From Kofleriaceae bacterium (GTDB lineage: Bacteria > Myxococcota_A > Polyangia > Haliangiales > Haliangiaceae), in contig JAESTW010000177.1 of the NCBI GenBank assembly GCA_016763395.1, forward strand, positions 1 to 11,128: a stretch of DNA of 11,128 bases, given 5' to 3'. A program made the position numbers and the translations under genes. Positions 1-7,725 of the stretch are shown here, piece by piece. Positions within the stretch are counted from its first letter, which is position 1; every line of letters starts with the position of its first letter. Under the pieces are notes generated by a model that was given only the letters and a program-made list of their open reading frames with translations, made no database searches and was not told where the DNA came from.

Positions 1-244
1 CCCCAATATGGGAACCTTTGCAAAGCTTGCGAATTTCTTTCCAAACCTTTTGGTATCCCTTACCTCGGGTTTTTCCATTGCCGTCACATTGTGCGCTCAC
101 AGCTCGGCTGAGCTTATTGCCCGCTTTTATACTGTCTCGTTTGTCTTTTGCAGCGTTGCTTGGAATGTTGTCGGCAATTGCTGATGTATTGGCGAGTCCG
201 AGCGCCATACAGAGGGTGGTGAAGCTGATGAAGAGGTATTTCAT
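1..244 (-). CDS. Small secreted protein of unknown function, partial (C-terminus beyond left edge)
   Basis: The minus strand opens with ATG at 244-242 and stays open to the left edge, giving 81 residues. The start is MKYLFISFTTLCMALGL, followed by a good signal-peptidase I site (NTSAIA, cut before DN). The mature part is hydrophilic and lysine-rich, with two cysteines in the visible part (in AQCDG and KLCKG). A ribosome binding site, TAAGGA, lies 5 bases upstream of the ATG (TAAGGAAAACCATG). Signal peptide, RBS and a charged mature region together argue for a real gene, although a longer plus-strand reading frame covers the same bases. I do not recognise a family and the C-terminus is missing. 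It is transcribed away from the methionine operon. The product is probably periplasmic; function unknown. Confidence 0.72.
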   Translation of the reverse strand, partial: MKYLFISFTTLCMALGLANTSAIADNIPSNAAKDKRDSIKAGNKLSRAVSAQCDGNGKTRGKGYQKVWKEIRKLCKGSHIG

Positions 245-454
245 GGTTTTCCTTACTTGTCAGGACCGCAATCGTGCTGGTCTACAATTACAGGACGGCA
301 CTTTTCTCCGAAATCCACAATTCTTCCGCAGTTTAGGCGTTTCAGGTGAGCATTGCGCCGCTGGAAACATAATGGCTGCGCGAGCAACACGAGTCCGCGC
401 GACAAATCGTCCTCGGCCTCATGGTCCCTCTAGCAATTGACGTCCGTCGCAGCC
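245..454. other. Divergent intergenic region between the secreted protein and the methionine operon
   Basis: About 210 bases separate the two divergent starts and must hold both promoters. I see no clear sigma-70 pair; CATAAT at 368-373 is a possible -10 element for the rightward operon but lacks a convincing -35 at normal spacing. An imperfect hairpin lies at 353-383. I looked for SAM-I, SAM-II and SAH riboswitch cores, expected candidates before methionine genes, and recognised none. Confidence 0.5.
353..383 (+). promoter_or_regulatory. Possible leader hairpin upstream of the methionine operon
   Basis: TTGCGCCGC (353-361) can pair with GCTGCGCGA (375-383), with one mismatch and one G-T wobble around a 13-base loop. 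It lies about 70 to 85 bases before the likely start of the acyltransferase-dehydrogenase gene. No T-run follows, so it is not an obvious terminator. It could be part of a leader RNA or operator, or could be chance in GC-rich DNA. Confidence 0.2.
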
Positions 455-2785
455 ATGCTTGCCGCTATGAGCACCAGCTCCCAAGTTCACCCTCGACGTT
501 TGTCCGTGAAGCGCGACCAGTTGCGCATTGACGGCCATGATTTATTCGACGTGGAGCTTGGCGGGTGGATGTGTGGGCCAGCGCTGGGCGAGGCTCCTGT
601 TGTTCTCATCGTCGGCGGCATCACCGCGAACCCATTTCCCTTTGGCAACGGATCGGACAAAGAGGCCTGGTGGCCTTCGCTGCAAGCTAGCGACCTTGTC
701 GATCCGGAGACCATGACCATCCTGTGCCCCGAATGGCCGGGAAATGGTTCCAATTTCCGGGGCATCGACGACGTCAACAGCAACTTCCACCTCAGCGTCC
801 AGGGCTTGGCCGACTTGTTACAGGTGTGGCTTGAGGGCATCCAGTGCAAGCAGCCAATCACCTTCGTAGGCGCCAGTTTGGGCGCTCTTGTGGGCTTTGC
901 GATGGCTCAGCGCTATCCCGATCGTGTGCAGCGACTGGTAAGCATCTCGGCAGGACTGCGCCCGGACGGTTGGGGCACGGCAACGCGCCACGTGCAACGC
1001 GAGCTTGTCCGAGACGGCCTGCGCAACGGAGACGTAGATACGGGCATGGCTCGAGCCAGACAGCTCGGTATGCTCACCTATCGTGGGCGCCACGAATTGG
1101 ATACGCGCTTTGGCCATCTATCGGCGAGCATGGCAGTGCCGCCGGTGGCCGAGTACCTCGACTATCATGGGCGACGCTTCGCGCGTGACTTTCCTGTGGC
1201 GACTTTCCTCCTGCTCAGCGAGGCCATTGATCGATGTTCCTTCGGAGAGACGCCTGCTGAGCTCCGTACCGCAGTAGAAAAGGTAAGCGCAGAGGTAACG
1301 GTTGTTGGCGTGCCTGGCGATCAACTCTTTCCCTGGGAATTACAAGAGGAGCTGCACCGCGAGTTACAGGCGGCAGGTGCCTCGTCGGCACTGTGGAAAC
1401 TGGACTCGGAGTTCGGACACGACGCGTTTTTGGCCGATCAGTCTCGACTGGCTCAGCTGCTGCGCGATTCCAGGGCACTGGACCAGGGCAGAGAGTCCAC
1501 AAGCGAGCGGTTTTGCGGGGTAGGCGTAGAGCCCATTCGCGAGATTCGACTGGGACTCATCGGTTGTGGTGTTGAGGGGACCGGTCTGCTCGAGATCATT
1601 GATAAGCAGGCAGAAGCAGTTGCTGAACGATATGCGGTGAGCTTCAAAGTTACCAAGATGGCCGTGCGCGACTTGGACAAAGACCGAGGGCCCCTAGCGG
1701 CAGACATCCCTCGCACCGCAGACGCCCTTGAATTGGTCAGCGATCCGAACGTCGATGTAGTGGTAGAGGTGGCAGGCGGTCTCGCGATGGAAGCGCCTGT
1801 CCGTGCGGCTCTCGCAGCTGGCAAGCCAGTGGTCACAGCCAACAAAGTTCTGATGGCAGAAAAACTCGCAGAACTTGGCGTTCTAGCGCAGCGCACAGCA
1901 ACGCCGCTCTTTTGCGAGGCAGCGGTGGCGGCAGCGATTCCCATCATCAAGCACCTCAGCCATCGCGCAGACGAGATAGATAGCTTGCTTGGTATCGTCA
2001 ACGGCACCTGCAACTACCTGCTCACTCGGCTCGAGCAGGATGAACTTGAATTCGAACAAGCCCTCAAGGAGGCGCAAGCACTGGGGCTGGCAGAGGCCGA
2101 TCCGTCCGCAGATGTGGATGGCCATGACGCGGCCGCCAAGCTGAGTATCTTGGCGTATCGGGCCTTTGGTACTTGGGTTCCGCCGTCCAAGCTCAAGGTC
2201 ATTGGCATTCGCGACCTCAAACCAGCGGATAGCTATCTTGCGGAGAGCCTTGGCTTTCGCATCAGACACATCGCACACGCCAAGCGAGTTGGTGACAGGC
2301 TCGATTTGGCAGTCGAACCGCTACTACTTCCGAGCTGGCACCTTTTGGCATCCGTTGAGGAGGAATACAACGCAGTGTATCTGCAGTGTGCTTCATCGGG
2401 CGATCTAAGCCTCTTCGGCAAGGGGGCAGGCGGCTTGCCGACAGGCACAGCCATCCTCGGGGACCTTATCGACTTGGCTCAGAAAAACACAATGCGGTGG
2501 CCAGAGCCGCGGGACATCGGCATTGTGCCAGCCAACGAGCTCTTGCGTCGCCACTATCTGCGGGTCACCGCAGAGCCGCACCCAGGACTTGAGAGACGCA
2601 TCGACAGTCTGGTGCGTCGTGCCGGTCTCAACGTGCAAGCACGAGCCAGCCGCACCGAAGCGGATTACATGCATCTGGGGTTTCTGATCTCGGAATCCAC
2701 GGACGCAGATTTCGATGCTGCGCAAGAGGCGGTCACTGCGCTGGGACGCGTTGTTGATAGCCTTGGTCTCGGAGTAAACGAATGA
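455..2785 (+). CDS. metX-hom: Fused MetX-type homoserine O-acyltransferase and homoserine dehydrogenase
   Basis: Counting from ATG 455 (776 aa), residues ~15-340 form a MetX-type alpha/beta hydrolase. It has GGITAN near the oxyanion region, a nucleophile Ser141 in GASLGAL, the MetX motif MLTYR, Asp289 in GDQLFP and His322 in GHDAFL; the 33-residue Asp-His gap equals that of known MetX. A linker (~341-363) leads to a homoserine dehydrogenase: Rossmann GCGVEG at 370-375, VTANK, NGTCNY, then AEADPSADVDGHDAAAKL with Glu547, Asp558 and Lys562 spaced as in yeast homoserine dehydrogenase. An ACT-like tail (~698-774) may carry feedback control. The protein should reduce aspartate semialdehyde to homoserine and then acylate it (acetyl or succinyl donor not decided). 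Starts at TTG 437 or ATG 467 are also possible; none has a clear RBS. No in-frame ATG, GTG or TTG lies in the linker, so a true fusion is likely. Confidence 0.93.
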   Translation: MLAAMSTSSQVHPRRLSVKRDQLRIDGHDLFDVELGGWMCGPALGEAPVVLIVGGITANPFPFGNGSDKEAWWPSLQASDLVDPETMTILCPEWPGNGSNFRGIDDVNSNFHLSVQGLADLLQVWLEGIQCKQPITFVGASLGALVGFAMAQRYPDRVQRLVSISAGLRPDGWGTATRHVQRELVRDGLRNGDVDTGMARARQLGMLTYRGRHELDTRFGHLSASMAVPPVAEYLDYHGRRFARDFPVATFLLLSEAIDRCSFGETPAELRTAVEKVSAEVTVVGVPGDQLFPWELQEELHRELQAAGASSALWKLDSEFGHDAFLADQSRLAQLLRDSRALDQGRESTSERFCGVGVEPIREIRLGLIGCGVEGTGLLEIIDKQAEAVAERYAVSFKVTKMAVRDLDKDRGPLAADIPRTADALELVSDPNVDVVVEVAGGLAMEAPVRAALAAGKPVVTANKVLMAEKLAELGVLAQRTATPLFCEAAVAAAIPIIKHLSHRADEIDSLLGIVNGTCNYLLTRLEQDELEFEQALKEAQALGLAEADPSADVDGHDAAAKLSILAYRAFGTWVPPSKLKVIGIRDLKPADSYLAESLGFRIRHIAHAKRVGDRLDLAVEPLLLPSWHLLASVEEEYNAVYLQCASSGDLSLFGKGAGGLPTGTAILGDLIDLAQKNTMRWPEPRDIGIVPANELLRRHYLRVTAEPHPGLERRIDSLVRRAGLNVQARASRTEADYMHLGFLISESTDADFDAAQEAVTALGRVVDSLGLGVNE

Positions 2786-4155
2786 GCATCGAGAAATGGC
2801 TCAACCCACAGGAGTGTCCGAGCGAGCGCCCTGCCTTCGAGGCGATGAGCGCGTCGACCCAAGACTTGCACAAGGCTATCGACGCCAACATTCGCAAGAG
2901 TGGTATGCCCTATTTGCACCCTACGGACAAGACGGTTCAACTGGATCTTCTGGGCTCAGCTCCGGTAATTGACTGGCAAGAAAACAAGGTCGCCTTCCTC
3001 TTCGAAGGCGAGGCCTGCTGGTCGCAATTACCACAACTCTACGCTCGCTACGGCACTCAAGCCGGTCAGGAACTGTTGCGGCGCATTCGCGAAATCGAAG
3101 GCAGTAGCGCTGCTTTGGCATGCGATAGCGGCATGCAGGCATGCGCGGTGGTCTTCGACGTCCTGCTCGAGCCGAACTCCCACGCGGTCATCTTTAGACA
3201 GGTCTACAACAAGACTGCCAAGTACCTAGACTGGGCAGCAGAACGCTGCGGATCCACCATTACTGTGGTCGACGACGGAGACCACGAGGGCCTTATCGCC
3301 GCGATACAGCCCAATACCAGGTTCGTCTTCGCCGAGACCTATACCAACCCGCTTCTGCGAGCCTTGGACTTGGTACGGGTGCCGCAAATTGTCCGAGAAG
3401 CCCGAACAAGTGCCAAACGTATCAAGCTCGTCGTGGACTCTACGATCGCCACGTGTTGGGGCGTCTCCAAGCCCCTGCTCTCTCATGGAGTGGACGTAGT
3501 GCTCTTTAGCGGCACGAAGGCTTTCGGCGGACAAGATCGCGACATGGGCGGATTCATCGCCACGAACGACAATGACCTTGCCAACGCCGCGATGGATCTC
3601 TTAGCGATGCGTGGCGGTATTCTCGACTGGCGACGAGCGGACGCTTTTCTCCAGGGGCTGGACCAAGCAAGTGAAGCGCACTTGCAACGCTGCAATAGTG
3701 CCAGCGAGATCGCCACCTTTCTTGAATCACACCCATTGGTGGAGTCCGTCTTTCATCCTTCCCTGCGCAGTCATCCGGACGCGGACGCGATTTCACAGAG
3801 CTACAGCAGGCCTGGATCACTCTTGTCATTTCGCCTTGTGGAGCGAGGAGAACCCTTCGCGCGGCGGCTTAGCGACGCGTTGGCAACTTGCCTTGTCGTG
3901 CGCTACGCCCTCTCATTCGACGGTCTGACCACCAAGGTCAACCACCACAAGAGCGTGTCCGAGTACTTCACGCCTCGCGCGGCCATGCAGCGCAATCAGA
4001 TTGAAGAACTCGTCCGGCTGGGCGTCGGAATAGAGGCCCCAGCCGACATCTGCGCCGCACTCAATTGGGCCCTCCACCACGGCGTAAAAATGTCTGATGA
4101 GGAGCTCACGACGTGGCGAAAACAGCGCGCCTCTGAACTGGGTTTACAGGTATAG
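2782..4155 (+). CDS. metB: PLP-dependent trans-sulfuration enzyme (cystathionine gamma-synthase / O-acylhomoserine sulfhydrylase family)
   Basis: This 457-aa protein belongs to the Cys/Met-metabolism PLP fold. Lys246 in FSGTKAFGG is the expected Schiff-base lysine. Asp219 in VVDST matches the family DNT aspartate that contacts the pyridine nitrogen; SGM (116-118) matches the ASGM cofactor loop; YTNPLLRALD matches the ESPxNPxxxxxD segment; VRLGVGIE near 411-418 matches the C-terminal RxSxGxE motif that binds the substrate carboxylate. It should couple O-acylhomoserine to cysteine or sulfide, giving cystathionine or homocysteine. Its ATG overlaps the preceding stop by 4 bp (ATGA), so translation is probably coupled and substrate passes from the fused enzyme. 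Odd points: the usual YSRxxNPT is read as YARYGTQ, and about 60 extra residues precede the fold. Whether it acts as MetB-type synthase or direct sulfhydrylase cannot be told from sequence; metB is tentative. Confidence 0.9.
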   Translation: MSIEKWLNPQECPSERPAFEAMSASTQDLHKAIDANIRKSGMPYLHPTDKTVQLDLLGSAPVIDWQENKVAFLFEGEACWSQLPQLYARYGTQAGQELLRRIREIEGSSAALACDSGMQACAVVFDVLLEPNSHAVIFRQVYNKTAKYLDWAAERCGSTITVVDDGDHEGLIAAIQPNTRFVFAETYTNPLLRALDLVRVPQIVREARTSAKRIKLVVDSTIATCWGVSKPLLSHGVDVVLFSGTKAFGGQDRDMGGFIATNDNDLANAAMDLLAMRGGILDWRRADAFLQGLDQASEAHLQRCNSASEIATFLESHPLVESVFHPSLRSHPDADAISQSYSRPGSLLSFRLVERGEPFARRLSDALATCLVVRYALSFDGLTTKVNHHKSVSEYFTPRAAMQRNQIEELVRLGVGIEAPADICAALNWALHHGVKMSDEELTTWRKQRASELGLQV

Positions 4156-4170
4156 CCATGCGACCAAGCT

Positions 4171-6245
4171 CTACGCTCGATCAAAAGCTTTGAGCAGGAA
4201 GGTATACTCTTCTGCAACTTCGACAAAGCGTTCAAATCTCCCTGATTTACCACCGTGTCCGGCTCCCATATTCGTTTTGTAGATGAGCAAGTTGTCGTCG
4301 GTCTTGAGCTCTCGCAGTTTCGCGACCCACTTGGCGGGTTCCCAATAGGTTACGCGCGGGTCGTTGAGCCCGGCAGTCACCATCATCATGGGATAGTCTT
4401 TGGCCGAAGTATTCTCATAAGGGGAATACGAGAGGATGTACTCATAAGCCTCTTTGTCGGTGATGGGGTTGCCCCATTCTGGCCACTCAATCGGAGTGAG
4501 CGGAAGCGTGTCGTCGAGCATGGTGTTGAGAATGTCGACGAAGGGAACATGAGCGACGATGGCTTTCCACATGTCTGGACGCATATTGGCAACAGCGCCC
4601 ATGAGGCTGCCGCCAGCAGAACCGCCAGAAGTTGAAATCTGTCCGGTCTTGGCGAATCCTGCTTCGACCAAGTGCTCGGCACACGCGACAAAGTCTTTGA
4701 AGGTGTTTGTCCGCTTCATCAGCTTGCCATCTTGGTACCATTGATAGCCCATCTCCGCGCCGCCGCGAATGTGGGCAATAGCGTAGGCAAAGCCTCGGTC
4801 CAGGAGAGAGAGGCGTGACACCGAGAAGGCGGGCGGCATACAGCTACCGTAGGCTCCGTAGCCATAGAGATGCACTGGACTTGTTCCGTCTTTGACGAAG
4901 CCCTTTTTGTACACGATAGAGATTGGAACCTGAACGCCGTCGTGCGAGGTGGCAGTGAGTCGCTCTGTGACGTAGTCGTTTTTCTGATAGCCGGAAGGAA
5001 TCTCCTGTACTTTAAGAAGCTCGAGCTCGCGGTCTTTGAGGTGATAGTCAAAGACGGAAGGCGGCGTGATCATGCTCTGGTAGCCAACTCGCAGCACTTG
5101 GGTGTCGAATTCCGCGTTGGAACCGAGGCCAGCGGTGAAACTGTCTTCTGGAAAGGCCACATGGTGCTCCGCTCCTTCGTAATCTCGGACGCGAAGTTGT
5201 TCTTGTCCGTGACTTCGCTCGGCGATAATCATGAAATCCTGAAAACATTGGAAGCCAGTGAGGTAACAGGTGTCCGATGCGGGGATTAGCTCTTGCCAGT
5301 TCTTCTCTGCTGGATCGTCGATAGGGGCTTTGACCAAACGACAGTTCTTGTGGGTATCGTTGCTCAGGATGTAGAGGGTATCTCCACAGTCATCGACCGA
5401 GTACTCGTGGTTTTCTCGGCGAGCGGACACCATGCGGGCCTCGCTGCGTGGTGAATCGGTCGGGATAAGCCGAGTCTCAGAGGTGACATGGTCGCCAGCA
5501 CTGATTGTAAGCCACTTCTTTGATGAGGTTTTCCCGATACCGACAAAGAAACTGGGATCTTTCTCTTCGTACAGACATACGTCATCTTCTACTGCAGTGC
5601 CAATTGTGTGCAGCATGACCTTGTAGGGACGAAGCTCCTCGGACAAGAGTGTATAGAGGAATTCTTCTCCGCTCGCCGCCCAGACAATGGAACCACTGGT
5701 GCCGCTTATCTCATCACTGAGAACTTCTCCTGAGTCGATGTGCTTGACACGAACCGTGTATCGCTCTGAGCCATCGCAATCACTTGTCCAGGCGAGTTGC
5801 TTGTAGTCTGGGGTAAGGGCAAGGCCTCCGAGGCGGAAGTAATCGTGTCCGTCGGCCAGTTTGACTTCGTCGGCAATTACAGTGGAGTTTTTGCCATCGA
5901 GGTCTGTCCGAAGCCACTGACGGTACTGCGCGCCTTTCTCGAATTTCCAACTGTAGAGGTAGGGTCCGAGTTTGTAAGGAACGGAGGAGTCGTCTTCCTT
6001 AATACGTCCGACAATCTCATCAAAGATTGTGTCACTGAGTTCTTTGTGCGGTGCCATCGCCGATTCGTAGTAGGCATTTTCTTCTTTAGGTAGCCGAGAA
6101 CGTCTTCGTCTTCCACCGTCGGATACTTTGGATCTTTGAGCCAAAAGTACGGGTCACTGAGAGTGTGGCCGTGATAGCTGCTGGTGTGCTCCTTCTTGGT
6201 TGCTTTGGGCGCGGACTTTGATTGCAGATCTGGGGTCGATGACAT
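4171..6245 (-). CDS. ptrB: Oligopeptidase B-type S9 serine peptidase, interrupted by one frame break near the N-terminus
   Basis: Two overlapping reading frames make up one gene. From ATG 6245 the first encodes the typical N-terminus (HGHTLSDPYFWLKDPKYP, then VLGYLK). The family's next block, ENAYYES, is found one frame back and runs on to TAG at 4171. Rejoined by a -1 shift, the product is 691 aa, normal for oligopeptidase B. After the beta-propeller (~75-430) comes the hydrolase domain with Ser543 in GGSAGG, Asp629 in GLNDPRV and His664 in GAGHGGKSGRF; VPFVDILNTM and EWPEWGNP are also typical, the latter carrying glutamates linked to cleavage after Arg/Lys. No signal peptide, so likely cytoplasmic, trimming oligopeptides. 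Without a shift the first frame stops at 5877 and gives only ~122 aa, an inactive stub. The methionine operon ends 15 bp away, converging on it. The break may be an assembly error, a true mutation or programmed shifting. Confidence 0.9.
6077..6089 (-). other. Site of the -1 frame change in the S9 peptidase gene
   Basis: On the minus strand the frame-0 codons are CTA AAG AAG AAA ATG (6089-6075). Re-reading one base back after the first AAG gives AAA GAA GAA AAT, which restores the family sequence YLKEENAYY. Lys-tRNA can slip from AAG to AAA without a mismatch, so ribosomal slipping is possible in principle. The purine run AAAGAAGAAAA is equally a place where one A is easily lost in replication or miscalled in sequencing. 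Confidence 0.8.
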
Positions 6246-6354
6246 TCTGTGAATGCTAGACGCCAACAATAGCGATCACAAGTCGAGCAAGCTTACGACA
6301 GTCGGGTTATGTTGTGCCAACTCGCACGCCAGCTGCATTATGGAAGAAAAAACA
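6246..6354. other. Divergent promoter region between the S9 and M18 peptidase genes
   Basis: About 109 bases lie between the two divergent start codons (ATG 6245 minus and ATG 6355 plus), so both promoters must sit here or within the gene starts. I could not pick out a convincing -35/-10 pair for either direction. An AGGAG-like purine run (GGAAGA, 6342-6347) serves the rightward gene; the leftward start has no clear Shine-Dalgarno sequence. Confidence 0.4.
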
Positions 6355-7632
6355 ATGTCTGATTCTCTCACGAGCGAAATGCTCGACTACATTTCCGCCA
6401 GCCCATCGCCTTTTCACTGTGTCGAGGAGAGCGCTCGAATGCTCCAAGATGCTGGATTTAAGGAAGTGGATGAGCAGGCTGAACCTGCGAAAATACCAGC
6501 AGGCGAGGGCGCGTTCATTCGCCGTTCAGGTTCTCTCTTGGCATATCGGGCGGGCACAAAAGCGCCAGCGGAGTCTGGTTTCCGCATTCTTGGCGCCCAT
6601 ACTGATTCTCCCAACCTCCGTATTAAGCCGCGACCGGACGTCGTTCGATCAGGCTATCGACAATGGGGAGTAGAGAGCTATGGCGGGGTGCTCTTGGCTA
6701 CTTGGACCGATAGAGATCTGGGTGTCAGCGGCAGGGTGTTTGTCCGAGGAAAAGATGGCAAGCCGGTGGCTCGGCTCTTTCGCTGCGACAAGCCGATTGC
6801 GCGCATTCCCAACCTAGCGATTCACCTCAACCGAGACGTAAACGGCAAGGGACTGCTCTTGGACAAGCAAAAGCATCTGCCACCGATAGTTGGGCTCGAA
6901 GATGTTGCGAGTTTTACTGATTGGCTTTGCGCCGAGATGAAGGTTGACGAAGTCTTAACCTGGGACTTGGGCCTCATGGATTTGCAGGCTCCGACGATCG
7001 GTGGAATCGACGAGAGTTTCATTTTCTCTCCACGCCTCGACAATCAAGCCAGCTGTTTTGTCTCTCTGTCGGCATTGCTGTCCGCGCAAGCCGCAGAACC
7101 TACTCAAGTTGTCGTGCTCTTTGATCACGAGGAAATCGGCAGCCGGTCTCACAGTGGAGCAATGGGAGCTTTTCTTAGTTCGACATTGAGCCGGATTGAA
7201 ACCAACTACGAAGGATCAGCCAGAGGTGGCATGGAGAGAGCGATTCCAAACTCGCGCCTCATCAGCTTGGATATGGCGCACGGGATTCACCCCAACTACG
7301 CGGACAAACATGAGCCAAATCATGCGCCAGTGATCAACGCGGGCCCAGTAATCAAGGAGCACGTTGAGCAACGATACGCTACCGATGGCGAGACTAGCGC
7401 TTGGTTTAAAGAGATTTGCCGAGAGCAAGAAGTCCCCTTTCAGGATTTTGTTATCAAAACCAACCTCGGCTGTGGCTCGACAATTGGTCCAATCTCAGCC
7501 AGTGCGCTCGGCGTCCGAACCATCGATGTTGGCAATGCGATGCTGAGCATGCACTCGATTCGAGAGCAGGCCGGAAGCAAAGATACGGCGTACTTGAAGT
7601 CAGTACTCGTCGCGGCGCTCCAAGGTAGTTAA
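6355..7632 (+). CDS. apeB: M18 family zinc aminopeptidase (aspartyl aminopeptidase type)
   Basis: From ATG 6355 this gives 425 aa, the usual M18 size. The metal ligands are all visible: His82 in GAHTDSPN, the bridging Asp229 in SPRLDNQ, Glu259/Glu260 in DHEEIGS (catalytic base and ligand), Asp306 in SLDMAHG and His400 in LSMHSIRE. M18 enzymes are cytoplasmic, dinuclear, usually dodecameric and remove N-terminal residues, often acidic ones. I chose 6355 because GGAAGA sits 7 bases upstream and MSDSLTSEMLDYI is a typical start; an in-frame ATG at 6340 and one at 6253 exist, but the latter would add 34 residues without family likeness. It diverges from the S9 peptidase gene; the pair could act in turn, the S9 enzyme cutting peptides internally and this one trimming their ends. 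Specificity is inferred from the family only. Confidence 0.95.
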   Translation: MSDSLTSEMLDYISASPSPFHCVEESARMLQDAGFKEVDEQAEPAKIPAGEGAFIRRSGSLLAYRAGTKAPAESGFRILGAHTDSPNLRIKPRPDVVRSGYRQWGVESYGGVLLATWTDRDLGVSGRVFVRGKDGKPVARLFRCDKPIARIPNLAIHLNRDVNGKGLLLDKQKHLPPIVGLEDVASFTDWLCAEMKVDEVLTWDLGLMDLQAPTIGGIDESFIFSPRLDNQASCFVSLSALLSAQAAEPTQVVVLFDHEEIGSRSHSGAMGAFLSSTLSRIETNYEGSARGGMERAIPNSRLISLDMAHGIHPNYADKHEPNHAPVINAGPVIKEHVEQRYATDGETSAWFKEICREQEVPFQDFVIKTNLGCGSTIGPISASALGVRTIDVGNAMLSMHSIREQAGSKDTAYLKSVLVAALQGS

Positions 7633-7678
7633 CCTAGGCAAATAAGACAGCTTTAGACGGTCAAATTCGCTGAGAAAC

Positions 7679-7696
7679 TCGCCAGGACGCTGGCGA
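7679..7696 (+). terminator. Possible stem-loop after the M18 gene
   Basis: TCGCCAG and CTGGCGA form a perfect 7-bp stem around the loop GACG, about 47 bases after the M18 stop codon and 30 before the next gene. No T-run follows, so it is a weak candidate for an intrinsic terminator; it could instead mark the end of the message for processing. Confidence 0.35.
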
Positions 7697-7725
7697 ACTA
7701 GCCGTATTGTGAGCATTCTCTGGCC

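Noticed and set aside
18..440. 140-codon plus-strand reading frame at the left end
   Set aside because: It has no family likeness or ribosome site, and it lies opposite a minus-strand gene with a clear signal peptide and RBS; its low-complexity, Ser/Leu/Arg-rich content is typical of a shadow frame.
245..454. Possible SAM- or SAH-sensing riboswitch before the methionine operon
   Set aside because: Gene context made this worth checking, but none of the conserved core sequences of the classes I know could be found.
1453..2013. 186-codon minus-strand frame inside the homoserine dehydrogenase region
   Set aside because: Ser/Ala/Arg-rich antisense of a strongly conserved coding region; no recognisable motif.
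4156..4170. Terminator between the converging methionine and S9 peptidase genes
   Set aside because: Only 15 bases separate the stops and no stem followed by a T-run is visible there.
4255..4635. 126-codon plus-strand frame inside the S9 peptidase gene
   Set aside because: Antisense shadow of the peptidase catalytic domain, whose catalytic-triad motifs are plainly encoded on the other strand.
6253..6354. Upstream extension of the M18 aminopeptidase from ATG 6253
   Set aside because: The extra 34 residues have no family likeness and would place the start in the divergent promoter region; ATG 6355 has a good ribosome site at the right distance.
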